From assembly GCA_047630275.1 (NCBI GenBank), contig JBLHVN010000001.1:1-64000 (forward strand): a stretch of DNA of 64,000 bases, in the 5' to 3' direction. The stretch comes from GCA-2720865 sp047630275. Lineage in GTDB: Bacteria; Bdellovibrionota; Bacteriovoracia; Bacteriovoracales; Bacteriovoracaceae. Below the pieces are notes generated by a model. That model was not told the origin of the DNA and did no database searches. It saw only the letters and a list, made by a program, of their open reading frames with translations. Below, one piece after another: positions 50,006 through 58,692 of the stretch. Numbering within the stretch: position 1 is the first letter of the stretch; every line of letters begins with the position of its first letter. Position numbers and translations under genes: made by a program.

Positions 50006-50512
50006 ATGAACAACAGAAAGTACCTACTAAAAAGGTCAATTAATGCTGCGAGATTAAGCCGTTTAATGGCAAAAGCTATTGATCTTTTCATCGTTCTTTT
50101 ACTTTCGGTTTTCTTCTACCCACTTGGTTTAATTCTCTCAGCTGCTTATATGGGAATTGCTGACTCGTTACAAAATGGCCAGTCCGTAGGGAAGAAGTTT
50201 ATGGGCTTTGCTGTCATATCTTTAGAGGATGGCAAGCCTTGTACTTTAAAGCAATCAGTCATTAGAAACCTACCGATTCTCATACCTTTAGTATTTGCTG
50301 TCGTGCCTATATGGGGCTGGATCTTTTCCTTTATTGTGGGAATACCTCTTTTGATTCTAGAAGTTTATCTCCTTTATAAACTCGATAGTGGTCATAGATT
50401 AGGCGATGTCATGGCCGATACATCTGTAATGGCAAATGATGGAAGCCACGTGGCAATTAAGAATAGAAAGTCATCGTGGTTTGAAGCTACAGGTAGTCAA
50501 GCTAGTTCCTAA
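50006..50512 (+). CDS. RDD family membrane protein
   Basis: The 168 residues show the RDD pattern: an N-terminal helix with ARLSRLMAKAIDLFIVLLLSVFF (arginine then aspartate in the membrane) and NGQSVGKKFMGFAVI. A second hydrophobic pair surrounds the RNLPILIPLVF segment, followed by GHRLGDVMADTSV. RDD proteins are often small transport-related membrane proteins, but the role is unknown here. A GGAG precedes the start. The next gene is polA, 38 bases on. Confidence 0.85.
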   Translation: MNNRKYLLKRSINAARLSRLMAKAIDLFIVLLLSVFFYPLGLILSAAYMGIADSLQNGQSVGKKFMGFAVISLEDGKPCTLKQSVIRNLPILIPLVFAVVPIWGWIFSFIVGIPLLILEVYLLYKLDSGHRLGDVMADTSVMANDGSHVAIKNRKSSWFEATGSQASS

Positions 50513-50550
50513 AATGTTAGTTTAGTCCAAAATTTTCTCTTGAGGACTCA

Positions 50551-53244
50551 ATGAAGAAACGTCTCATCATAATCGATGTCAGTAATTTTATTTTCCGTGC
50601 TTTTTACGCCATAAGAACTTTGCATTCCCCAGATGGTACTCCCGTCAATGCAGTTCATGGAGTTTTAAGCATGTTCATGAAACTCTTTTCCACTTATAGG
50701 CCAACACATATTCTTGTTGCTAAAGATACTTCCGGTGGAACATTTCGAAATGAGATCTATGAAGATTATAAAGGTCACCGCCCGCCACCTCCTGAAGACC
50801 TAGTTCCTCAGTTTGCATTAATTCAAACTCTAATTGAGAAGATTGGTTTAACTTGGATTGCAGAAGATAATTACGAAGCTGATGATATTATGGGAGCTGT
50901 TGCCACTCAGTGGAAGGACAACTTTGACGAAATCTTAATCGCTTCCGGGGATAAAGACCTTATGCAATTTGTTGGGGATAATGTTTTTATTCTCGATACC
51001 ATGAAAGATATTAAATATGACCGTCAAGGCGTCTTTGATAAAATGGGGGTTTGGCCAGAACAAATTGTTGATTACCTTTCTATAGTTGGAGACTCTTCTG
51101 ACAATATTCCCGGAATGAAGGGGATTGGGGCGAAGGGAGCCGCTAAGCTCTTAGAGGAGCATAAGACCCTAGAAGCTTGTATCGAAGCAAAAGATACTTT
51201 TAAGGGTAAAAAATTAACAAATGCTTTTGAGAATCATTTGGAAGATGCTCTTCTTTCAAAAAAATTAGTTCAAATCGTCACAGACCTAAAACTAGGAATG
51301 GAAGCAAACTCTACGGAGTTTTGTTTTACTCCAACAGATGATTTGATTGAGTGGTTAAAAGGGCTAGGTTTTAAGTCTGCGATTAAAAAACTCGAAGACA
51401 TTAGAAAGGGTGTTGAAGAGGCACGTTTAACTGATAAGGCTCAAGAATGGGCTGGCTTTAAAGAACAATCTGTTCAAAAAGAAATTGAAGTTACTCATGT
51501 GACTGAGAAAAATATAAAAGAAGTCTTATCTCAAGTTGAAGCTGCTACTGGAATGGCCTTTCATACAGAATATGATAGCCGAGATTTTTTAACCAGAGAC
51601 CTTGTAGGCATTTCAGTCTCAATCGAGGCTGACAAAGCTTTTTATTTTTCTAAAAGCGAATTAAAACTTAATCACTTTAAAGATCTTTATGAAATCACTC
51701 TATGCGATGAAACAAAAGAGATTTGTTCAAGTCATGTCAAAGAAGATTATTCTTTTTGCAAAAGGGAAGAAATCTCATTTAAAGCTCAACACTTTGATGT
51801 TATCCAAGCTCACTTTGTTTTAGATGCAGGGGCAAATCATGGTTTTTCTAATATTGTAAAAGAATACCTAGATTATTCACTGATAGAACTTGAGAAAAAG
51901 AATCCATACTTAAACGAAAAGACGTTAGAAGAAGCAAGTGCTGTCGCTGGTGAGAGAGCTGCAAGTATTTACTCTTTAAGCTCAATCTTTAAAGAAGAAT
52001 TAAAAGCAAAGGGCTTAGAATCTGTTTACTATGAAATAGATGATAACCTCTTTGAAATCCTAAATAATATGGAATACGAAGGGATCCATATTAATAAGGA
52101 TTTCTTTTCAGAGTTAGAAGAAGAGTTAGCAGGAAAGCTAACTGACATAGAAACAGAAATTAAAAAATACTGTGATGGAGAAGAGATCAACTTGAATTCC
52201 CCTAAGCAAGTAGGGCAACTTCTATTTGAAAAACTAGAATTACCCGTAGTTAAAAAAACTAAAACTGGCTATTCAACAGACGCAGAAGTTCTTGAAGAAC
52301 TTTCCTCTAAAGACCTAAGTCCCGTCCCGGCGTTGATCTTACAAAATAGAGAGTTAAGCAAGCTTCAGTCTACCTATGTTAAAGCACTTCCACTTTTAAT
52401 TAATGAGAAAACCGGTAGGCTTCATACAACCTTTGATCAGCATGTTGCAGCCACAGGGCGCTTAGCTTCTAATAACCCGAACTTGCAGAATATTCCTATT
52501 CGAACAGAGATGGGAAGAAAGATTAGAAAAGGCTTTATGGCCTCTCCTGGAAACATCTTATTAGCCTGTGATTACTCTCAAGTAGAGCTTAGACTTCTAG
52601 CTCACTTCTCTGAAGATGAGACGATGCTTGAAGCTTTCAAAACAGGAATTGATATTCACTCGCAGACGGCTAGTGAAGTTATGGGGATTCCTTTAGAGGA
52701 GGTGACTTCAAGTGATCGATCTAAAGCAAAGGCCGTTAACTTTGGGCTTATGTATGGTCAATCAAGCTTTGGTCTTGCAAAAGCGCTTAAGATCACTAGA
52801 AGAGAAGCAAAAGAATATATTACTAATTATTTTCAACGCTTCTCAAGCGTAAAGGCTTACTTAGATTCTCTAAAAGAAGTTTGTGAACAAACAGGTTATG
52901 CAATCACCTTAAATGGAAGAAAGAGATTCCTACCAGATATTCATTCTAAAAATAGAACAGTAAAATCCATGGCAGAGCGAATGGCCGTAAATTCGCCAAT
53001 TCAAGGAACTGCTGCTGATATACTTAAAATCGCCATGATTAAGATTGATTCAGAGATTAAAGAGAAAAAACTTAAATCTAAGATGCTACTTCAAGTTCAC
53101 GATGAGCTAATTTTCGAGGTTCCTGAAGATGAACTTACAGTAATGAAGAAGCTAGTCGTTGATGGAATGGAAAATATTGTTGATCTTAAAGTGCCTTTAA
53201 AAGTGGATATGGGAATTGGTGTTAACTGGTTTGATTTGAAATAA
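50551..53244 (+). CDS. polA: DNA polymerase I
   Basis: The 897 residues contain the N-terminal 5'-3' exonuclease (ILVAKDTSGGTFRNEIYEDYKGHR, YEADDIMGAV, GDKDLMQFV, GDSSDNIPGMKGIG) and the polymerase motifs A (ACDYSQVELRLLAHFS), B (RSKAKAVNFGLMYGQSSFGLA) and C (LLQVHDELIFEVP). The middle proofreading domain seems dead: the usual DTE is HTE (MAFHTEYDS) and the third acidic motif is changed. A GAGG precedes the ATG. The role is Okazaki fragment processing and repair. Confidence 0.96.
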   Translation: MKKRLIIIDVSNFIFRAFYAIRTLHSPDGTPVNAVHGVLSMFMKLFSTYRPTHILVAKDTSGGTFRNEIYEDYKGHRPPPPEDLVPQFALIQTLIEKIGLTWIAEDNYEADDIMGAVATQWKDNFDEILIASGDKDLMQFVGDNVFILDTMKDIKYDRQGVFDKMGVWPEQIVDYLSIVGDSSDNIPGMKGIGAKGAAKLLEEHKTLEACIEAKDTFKGKKLTNAFENHLEDALLSKKLVQIVTDLKLGMEANSTEFCFTPTDDLIEWLKGLGFKSAIKKLEDIRKGVEEARLTDKAQEWAGFKEQSVQKEIEVTHVTEKNIKEVLSQVEAATGMAFHTEYDSRDFLTRDLVGISVSIEADKAFYFSKSELKLNHFKDLYEITLCDETKEICSSHVKEDYSFCKREEISFKAQHFDVIQAHFVLDAGANHGFSNIVKEYLDYSLIELEKKNPYLNEKTLEEASAVAGERAASIYSLSSIFKEELKAKGLESVYYEIDDNLFEILNNMEYEGIHINKDFFSELEEELAGKLTDIETEIKKYCDGEEINLNSPKQVGQLLFEKLELPVVKKTKTGYSTDAEVLEELSSKDLSPVPALILQNRELSKLQSTYVKALPLLINEKTGRLHTTFDQHVAATGRLASNNPNLQNIPIRTEMGRKIRKGFMASPGNILLACDYSQVELRLLAHFSEDETMLEAFKTGIDIHSQTASEVMGIPLEEVTSSDRSKAKAVNFGLMYGQSSFGLAKALKITRREAKEYITNYFQRFSSVKAYLDSLKEVCEQTGYAITLNGRKRFLPDIHSKNRTVKSMAERMAVNSPIQGTAADILKIAMIKIDSEIKEKKLKSKMLLQVHDELIFEVPEDELTVMKKLVVDGMENIVDLKVPLKVDMGIGVNWFDLK

Positions 53245-53248
53245 CATA

Positions 53249-55021
53249 TTAAGAGTTGTTTTTTAAATCGGTATTTTCATCATCATCTTCATGGGTAACA
53301 TGATAGCCAAACTTAGAGGCAATGTTTTCTGCTGTGATGATACCGAGGATCTTCTTCCTATTTACTCGACTTACCACGGGTAATCTACTTACATGAAACC
53401 TTCGTAACTTGTGAAAAGCTACGAGAAGGGATTGGTCTGGGTAGACACTAATAACCTTTCTTTCAGAAATGACAAAAATCTCTCTATCTAGATCACCTTT
53501 TGTAACGCAAGCGAGGATGTCATTTGAAGAGACCATCCCTATGAGTTCACCTTTTCTCACTACAGGAAACCCTGAATATTTCTTATCTTTTATTAATTCT
53601 GATGCTTTTTGAATTGTAAGGTTGGCTTCTAAAGTAAAGACATCACTGACCATGGCGTCTTCAATATGTAGAGTTTCTAATACTTCATTATCTTCATGAG
53701 AGGGGAGGTGAATTCCATCTTGCTCTGAGATCATTTCATAAACAGATCCTTTTTGAATTTGAAGGCTAATTAAATAAGCTGTTCCATTGGCTATCATTAA
53801 TGGGAGGATAATATTGTAATCCCGGGTCAGTTCAAAAACGATGAGGACAGAAGTCATCGGCGCCCTGATGACAGCAGCGAAGTAGGCCCCCATTCCTACT
53901 ATGGCGAAGGCTCCGGAGTTGGTAACTAATTCAGGAAATAAATTCTCACCTAAGGCACCGACTAAGCTTCCAAGAGTTGCGCCCATCAAAAGGGTTGGCA
54001 TAAAAAGGCCACCACTAACATTAGAGCCGTATGACAAAGAAGTGGCGAGAAACTTTAGAGAAAAAATACCTAGGAGCACACGCCAATCTAAAATTAGGGA
54101 AAGGAGGGCTTCACGAATTGTATGATGACCAGAACCTAGAACCTTTGGATTTAGGTGAGAAATAACAGCGATTATCGCAAAGGTTAACATTATATTTGTT
54201 AACCTATGACCAAATAATAATCTTAAGTTGTATTTTCTTACGGCTAAAACGGACTTAACCCAAAGCGGTCCAACAATGGCAGCTGATATTCCAATGAATA
54301 GATAAAAGATAAGTTCGCTAACTGAATTCAACTTATAGTTTAATTCTACAAAGGGATGAGTATCGCCAGTTAGTAAGATTGCTGTAACTGAGGCGACGAC
54401 TGATGAAATAATAATAGAGCCGAGCATCTTTGCATTTAGATCCCCTAGGATTTCTTCCAAGGTAAAAACAACCGCAGAGATAGGCGTATTAAAGGCCGCG
54501 GCGATGCCTCCTGAAGCTCCAACGGCAACAAGGGCTTTCACCTTATTTTTAGAAAGGTGGAAGTAGTTTCCAAGAGCAGAGCCAAAACCACTAGCGATTG
54601 CTACAGTAGGTCCTTCTCTACCTAGAGAGAAGCCAGAGGAGAGGCTTAAGATAGTTGTAAAGAACTTAGCTATCGTAGAGCCTATACTTATTTTTCCATG
54701 ATAGACGGCAAGGGCCACTCGAACACCTGGAATTCCAGAACCTGCGGTTGAGGGAAACTTTCTTGTGGTTATCCAACCACTAATAAAGATGGAGGTTCCG
54801 GCTAACAAGGTTGTTCTAAGAGTAAAAGGCTGATCAGAATTAAAGAAATCTGTTAAGAGGTGGACTGACTTATTCAGTGCAACAGCAACGAGTCCTGCGA
54901 TAACTCCAGTAAGGATCGTTAGGATGAAGTAGGTCCTCTCTTCTGTTACTTGATTTTTAAAAACAGCTTTAAAAAGTGAAGGTTTCAGGAGAGTGGAAAA
55001 AGTATTTTTAATGCGTCGCAA
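53249..55021 (-). CDS. ClC-type chloride channel/antiporter with CBS domains
   Basis: The 590 residues form a ClC membrane core with the selectivity motifs GSGIPGVRV, GREGPTV (gating glutamate present) and GSNVSGGLFMPTLLMGA. Two CBS domains follow (about residues 450-570: DVFTLEANLTIQKASELI, FPVVRKGELIGMVS, RLPVVSRVNRKKILGIIT), which sense nucleotides in homologues. It may be a chloride channel or a Cl-/H+ exchanger. The start is a TTG at 55021, preceded by AAGGAT. It lies four bases from polA, convergent. Confidence 0.93.
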   Translation of the reverse strand: MRRIKNTFSTLLKPSLFKAVFKNQVTEERTYFILTILTGVIAGLVAVALNKSVHLLTDFFNSDQPFTLRTTLLAGTSIFISGWITTRKFPSTAGSGIPGVRVALAVYHGKISIGSTIAKFFTTILSLSSGFSLGREGPTVAIASGFGSALGNYFHLSKNKVKALVAVGASGGIAAAFNTPISAVVFTLEEILGDLNAKMLGSIIISSVVASVTAILLTGDTHPFVELNYKLNSVSELIFYLFIGISAAIVGPLWVKSVLAVRKYNLRLLFGHRLTNIMLTFAIIAVISHLNPKVLGSGHHTIREALLSLILDWRVLLGIFSLKFLATSLSYGSNVSGGLFMPTLLMGATLGSLVGALGENLFPELVTNSGAFAIVGMGAYFAAVIRAPMTSVLIVFELTRDYNIILPLMIANGTAYLISLQIQKGSVYEMISEQDGIHLPSHEDNEVLETLHIEDAMVSDVFTLEANLTIQKASELIKDKKYSGFPVVRKGELIGMVSSNDILACVTKGDLDREIFVISERKVISVYPDQSLLVAFHKLRRFHVSRLPVVSRVNRKKILGIITAENIASKFGYHVTHEDDDENTDLKNNS

Positions 55022-55105
55022 CAGTTATCCTTCTTTATATGGTGAAATTACAGCATGTTACTGCCTGAGGGCAAGGGACTATGTAATTTAGTTTCTAGGC
55101 CGCCC

Positions 55106-55133
55106 TTGACACTCATCAAAGCGATATTACATT
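55106..55133 (+). promoter_or_regulatory. groESL promoter
   Basis: TTGACA (55106-55111) and TACATT (55128-55133) are 16 bases apart, about 65 bases before groES. No CIRCE repeat is seen, so HrcA control is not apparent. The -35 also fits part of the sigma-32 pattern (CCCTTGA), but the -10 does not. Confidence 0.65.
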
Positions 55134-55196
55134 GTCACAAACTGTTAGAACTAAACTGATGAAACATAGCAGTATAACTGCTTAAACGGAGGAAAT

Positions 55197-55484
55197 ATGG
55201 AAGTGAGACCATTACAAGATCGAGTTCTCGTTCAAAGACTTGAAGAAGAAAAGAAGACAGCTGGTGGAATTATTATCCCTGACAACAACGCTGAAAAGCC
55301 TGCACAAGGGAAAGTTATCTCTGTAGGTCCAGGTTACCTAAAAGAAGACGGTTCATTCCGCGCTTTAGAGGTTAAGCCAGGAGATACAGTGCTTTTTGGA
55401 AAGTACGCAGGAACAGAAGTTAAAGTTGAAGCAAATGATTACCTCATCATGAAAGAAAGTGATGTTTTTGGAATCATTCAGTAG
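55197..55484 (+). CDS. groES: Co-chaperonin GroES
   Basis: GroES caps the GroEL ring. The 95 residues show VRPLQDRVLVQRLEEEKKTAGGIIIPDNNAEKP with the mobile loop, GKVISVGPG, and the KYAGTEVKVEANDYLIMKESDVFGII end. A strong GGAGG precedes the ATG. It is followed by groEL 54 bases on. Confidence 0.97.
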   Translation: MEVRPLQDRVLVQRLEEEKKTAGGIIIPDNNAEKPAQGKVISVGPGYLKEDGSFRALEVKPGDTVLFGKYAGTEVKVEANDYLIMKESDVFGIIQ

Positions 55485-55538
55485 TTAAACCGCGAGGTTC
55501 AACCTTGTACATAAATTTAAACAATAAGGAGCTATAAA

Positions 55539-57182
55539 ATGGCTAAAGAATTAAAGTACTCAGATGACGCTCGTCATTTAATTTTAGACGGAGTGAACGC
55601 ACTGGCTAACGCAGTTAAAGTAACTCTTGGACCAAAAGGTCGTAACGTAGTAATCCAAAAATCTTTTGGTGCTCCACATATCACTAAAGATGGTGTCTCT
55701 GTTGCTAGAGAAATTGAACTTGAAAACAATTTCGAAAACATGGGCGCTCAAATGGTTAAAGAAGTTGCTCAAAAAACTAATGATGATGCTGGTGATGGTA
55801 CAACTACTGCAACTGTATTAGCTCAAGCTATCTACAGAGAAGGTGCAAAGCTAGTAACTGCTGGTCATAATCCAATGGATCTTAAAAGAGGAATTGATCA
55901 CGCTGTAACAACTGTAGTTGCAAAGCTTAGCGATATCTCAAAGCCAGTTAAGACAAACGAAGAAATTTCTCAAGTAGGAACTATTTCAGCTAACAATGAC
56001 GCTGAGATTGGTGGTCTACTTGCAGAAGCAATGGATAAAGTTGGTAAAGAAGGCGTTATCACTATTGAAGAATCAAAAACAGCTGAAACAACTCTAGACG
56101 TTGTTGAAGGTATGCAATTTGATCGTGGTTACCTATCTCCTTACTTTGTAACTAATCCTGATAAAATGGAAGCCGCTTTTGATCTACCAAATATTCTTAT
56201 TACTGAGAAAAAGATTGGTTCAATGAAAGAACTTCTTCCTATCCTTGAAAAAGCTGTTCAAACAGCTAAGCCTCTTATCATCATCGCTGAAGACATCGAA
56301 GGTGAAGCTCTGACAACTCTTGTTGTAAACAAGCTAAGAGGAACTCTAAATGTTGCTGCTGTTAAAGCACCTGGATTTGGAGACAGAAGAAAAGAAATGC
56401 TTAAGGATATTGCAACTCTTACTGGAGCAACTGTTATCTCTGAAGAGCTTGGAATGAGTCTTGAAGCTGCTGAACTAGAGCACTTAGGATCAGCTAAAAG
56501 AGTTACTATCGATAAAGAAAATACAACTATTGTTGATGGTAAAGGTGACAAAGCTGCAGTTGAAGCCCGTGTTGCTACTATCAAAAAACAAATCGAAGAA
56601 ACAACTTCAGATTATGACAAAGAAAAACTACAAGAAAGACTAGCTAAGCTTGCTGGTGGTGTAGCTGTTGTAAATGTTGGTGCTCCGACTGAAACAGAAA
56701 TGAAAGAGAAAAAAGACAGAGTTGAAGATGCATTAAATGCAACTCGTGCTGCTGTTGAAGAAGGGATTGTTGTTGGTGGTGGATCTGCTTTACTTCATGC
56801 TTCAATCGCTCTTGAAGGACTTAAGCCTACGAATGAAGAGCAAGCTTTTGGTATCCGTATCATCCGTCGTGCTCTTGAAGAGCCACTTCGTCAGATTTCT
56901 AAGAACGCTGGAAAAGAAGAATCAGTTGTTGTTAATGAAGTTCGTACAAAAGGTGATATCAACTGGGGCTATAATGCTCGTGATGATAAGTTCGAAGACT
57001 TAGTTAAGGCCGGTATTATCGACCCAACTAAAGTAGTTCGTTCAGCTCTTCAGAACGCAGCTTCTATTGCAGGCTTAATGCTTACAACAGAAACCATGAT
57101 CGCTGATCTTCCTAAAGAAGATGGTCCATCTATGCCAGGCGGAATGCCAGGTGGAATGGGTGGAATGCCAGGGATGATGTAA
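55539..57182 (+). CDS. groEL: Chaperonin GroEL
   Basis: The 547 residues are a standard ATP-driven folding chaperonin: KVTLGPKGRNVVIQK, the ATP motif NDDAGDGTTTATVLAQ, the apical IEDIEGEAL region, and the AAVEEGIVVGGGSAL signature. The tail is the usual GGM repeat (GGMPGGMGGMPGMM). AAGGAG precedes the ATG. Transcription ends at 57258-57287. Confidence 0.98.
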   Translation: MAKELKYSDDARHLILDGVNALANAVKVTLGPKGRNVVIQKSFGAPHITKDGVSVAREIELENNFENMGAQMVKEVAQKTNDDAGDGTTTATVLAQAIYREGAKLVTAGHNPMDLKRGIDHAVTTVVAKLSDISKPVKTNEEISQVGTISANNDAEIGGLLAEAMDKVGKEGVITIEESKTAETTLDVVEGMQFDRGYLSPYFVTNPDKMEAAFDLPNILITEKKIGSMKELLPILEKAVQTAKPLIIIAEDIEGEALTTLVVNKLRGTLNVAAVKAPGFGDRRKEMLKDIATLTGATVISEELGMSLEAAELEHLGSAKRVTIDKENTTIVDGKGDKAAVEARVATIKKQIEETTSDYDKEKLQERLAKLAGGVAVVNVGAPTETEMKEKKDRVEDALNATRAAVEEGIVVGGGSALLHASIALEGLKPTNEEQAFGIRIIRRALEEPLRQISKNAGKEESVVVNEVRTKGDINWGYNARDDKFEDLVKAGIIDPTKVVRSALQNAASIAGLMLTTETMIADLPKEDGPSMPGGMPGGMGGMPGMM

Positions 57183-57191
57183 TCGGCGAGA

Positions 57192-57213
57192 GGAATTGGC
57201 CAAAGCCAATTCC
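57192..57213 (+). other. Hairpin after groEL
   Basis: GGAATTGGC (57192-57200) pairs perfectly with GCCAATTCC (57205-57213) with a CAAA loop, ten bases after the groEL stop. There is no T run. It may protect the mRNA 3' end ahead of the terminator. Confidence 0.5.
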
Positions 57214-57257
57214 GGCTCATCGATTGGCCTCGCAGAGGTTCAATTTAATTATCAATG

Positions 57258-57287
57258 AAAGGGCTTCGGAAGGAGCCCTTTTTTTTA
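57258..57287 (+). terminator. groESL terminator
   Basis: AAAGGGCT (57258-57265) pairs with AGCCCTTT (57274-57281), followed by a further T run. This is a typical factor-independent terminator between groEL and the next gene. Confidence 0.9.
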
Positions 57288-57312
57288 CCCAAAATCCTGT
57301 TAGAATAAACTA

Positions 57313-58005
57313 ATGAAACAAGTCTTCGCCGTAATAGGTAAACGCCCAGTAGAAGGGTATTCAAAAACCCGCCTCGCAGCGGAAGTGGGTGAAGAAGAAG
57401 CTTATGACTTATACAATTCATTTATAGATGACTTCTTTAGTAACTTTAAAAAGCATACTGCTAAAGCGTCGTTGTTCTTTTATGGAGCTCCGGCTATTTC
57501 TCAAACTGAAGATTACTTTAAACAAATGTTCTTGAAATGCCAGATTCTAGACTTTCAATTCTACTTTCAAAAAGAGAAGCCATTCTTTGAGAGGCTCTCT
57601 GATATCTTTGAAGATGTTCGCTTTCGTGTAGGAGGGGAAACCTTCGTTCATCTAACAGGAACTGACATTCCGGATTTTCCTTTCTCGCATATTAAAAAAC
57701 AAAATATAGATGAAGCTGATGTTTTTATCGGACCAGATACGGATGGAGGATTTTACTACCTTGGATCTAAGGCAAAGAATGATGAAATCTTTGGATTTAT
57801 AAGTGAGAAGAAAGAAGATGAAAGTGTTGTGGAGGCCCTCATCTCAAGGTGTCGTAATCTCAATTTAACGGTCAAAGTTTTGAACGAGTGGTCGGATATT
57901 GACACCAGAGAAGACCTTGAAACAACCTTGTCGAGAAGTCCAAAAGAAGTTTTACCGCTAACTTCCGAGCGCTATAGTCGGTTACTAAAAGATAAGGATT
58001 GGTAA
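57313..58005 (+). CDS. DUF2064/TIGR04282-type glycosyltransferase-like protein
   Basis: The 230 residues match the family of small GT-A-like proteins annotated as DUF2064: KRPVEGYSKTRLAAEVGEEEAYDLY at the N-terminus, the HLTGTDIPDFPF segment in the middle, and IGPDTDGGFYYLGSKA. The fold resembles nucleotide-sugar transferases (SKTRL near the nucleotide site, GTD for metal), but the natural substrate is unknown. It starts 26 bases after the groEL terminator and is probably transcribed separately. Confidence 0.85.
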   Translation: MKQVFAVIGKRPVEGYSKTRLAAEVGEEEAYDLYNSFIDDFFSNFKKHTAKASLFFYGAPAISQTEDYFKQMFLKCQILDFQFYFQKEKPFFERLSDIFEDVRFRVGGETFVHLTGTDIPDFPFSHIKKQNIDEADVFIGPDTDGGFYYLGSKAKNDEIFGFISEKKEDESVVEALISRCRNLNLTVKVLNEWSDIDTREDLETTLSRSPKEVLPLTSERYSRLLKDKDW

Positions 58006-58192
58006 TCATTTCCGTAAGGAAATTACAGTAATTCACATTTCTAAACATAGCTTTAGGAGTCAAAACTTAGTTCCACTTTGCCCCTACATAAGCTCTTAAT
58101 TTTAAAGTATAACCACCTTAATGACTCTGGCGTAGTGGAGCCTGAAAGCCCCTTACAGAGCACCTATCGGCTACTTATGCCCTCATGATTTA
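58006..58192. other. Non-coding upstream region of a sigma-54 promoter
   Basis: No gene is visible. ATTTCC (58008-58013) and GGAAAT (58018-58023) form a small hairpin. The stretch up to 58190 would be the place for an enhancer-binding activator site. I found an imperfect CTCTG/CAGAG pair around 58133-58160 but no clear repeat. Confidence 0.35.
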
Positions 58193-58208
58193 TGGCACGA
58201 TATCTGCA
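58193..58208 (+). promoter_or_regulatory. Probable sigma-54 promoter
   Basis: TGGCACG (58193-58199), four bases, then CTGCA (58204-58208) matches the -24/-12 pattern of sigma-54 (TGGCACG-N4-TTGCA). The GG and GC are exactly 10 bases apart. It lies about 60 bases before the small secreted-protein gene at 58267 and would drive it and the metalloprotease gene behind it. Confidence 0.75.
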
Positions 58209-58266
58209 ATACTAATAAGTATCAAGCCACCACGGAAGGAGGCTGTAGTGATCAAGGATGATTTAG

Positions 58267-58662
58267 ATGAAAGGAGCCTTAGGGACGAAGCACTTTTCGA
58301 GAAAACAGATAGCAATCTCTCTCTCTCTTGCGATTCTGTTTGCGCTTAATTCCAATACCGCTCACGCTATGATGAAGCTCAATGTTAAATGCCCTAAAAA
58401 GTTCGTTGGAACAGTAACGAAAATTGCAAACGCTGAGGCTCCTTCTTTCTCTAAACAAGCTTTTAATCAGTTAAAAAAAATCGATGTCTATTTTAAAAAT
58501 GATGAGACCCTTAGAGGTTCTGTCGAAAATAATTTAATGATTCAAACTCTTAAGCACGGACCGACCGTATTCCAGGAAGGAATACAATATGAGGTTGAGC
58601 TAAGAGGGAATTATATCTGCTCAGCTTCACAGCTGGGGGAAATAGAGACACAGGGCTTCTAG
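58267..58662 (+). CDS. Small secreted protein of unknown function
   Basis: The 131 residues start with a basic N-terminus and a signal peptide (RKQIAISLSLAILFALNSNTAHA, cleavage likely after AHA, about residue 34). The mature part has a beta-rich mixed sequence with a cysteine near each end (NVKCPKKF, NYICSASQ), which could form a disulphide. AAGGA precedes the start. It is co-directional with the metalloprotease and probably shares the sigma-54 promoter. Unrecognised. Confidence 0.68.
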   Translation: MKGALGTKHFSRKQIAISLSLAILFALNSNTAHAMMKLNVKCPKKFVGTVTKIANAEAPSFSKQAFNQLKKIDVYFKNDETLRGSVENNLMIQTLKHGPTVFQEGIQYEVELRGNYICSASQLGEIETQGF

Positions 58663-58692
58663 GAAGGAAACCCTAAAGACAAGGATGTTGTA

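Noticed and set aside
56258..56584. Antisense 108-residue ORF in groEL
   Set aside because: It is a shadow of the strongly biased groEL codons, with no ribosome-binding site or plausible protein features.
58020..58190. Cyclic-di-GMP or other riboswitch upstream of the secreted protein gene
   Set aside because: No recognisable conserved core was found, and the segment lies upstream of the sigma-54 promoter, so it would not be in that mRNA.
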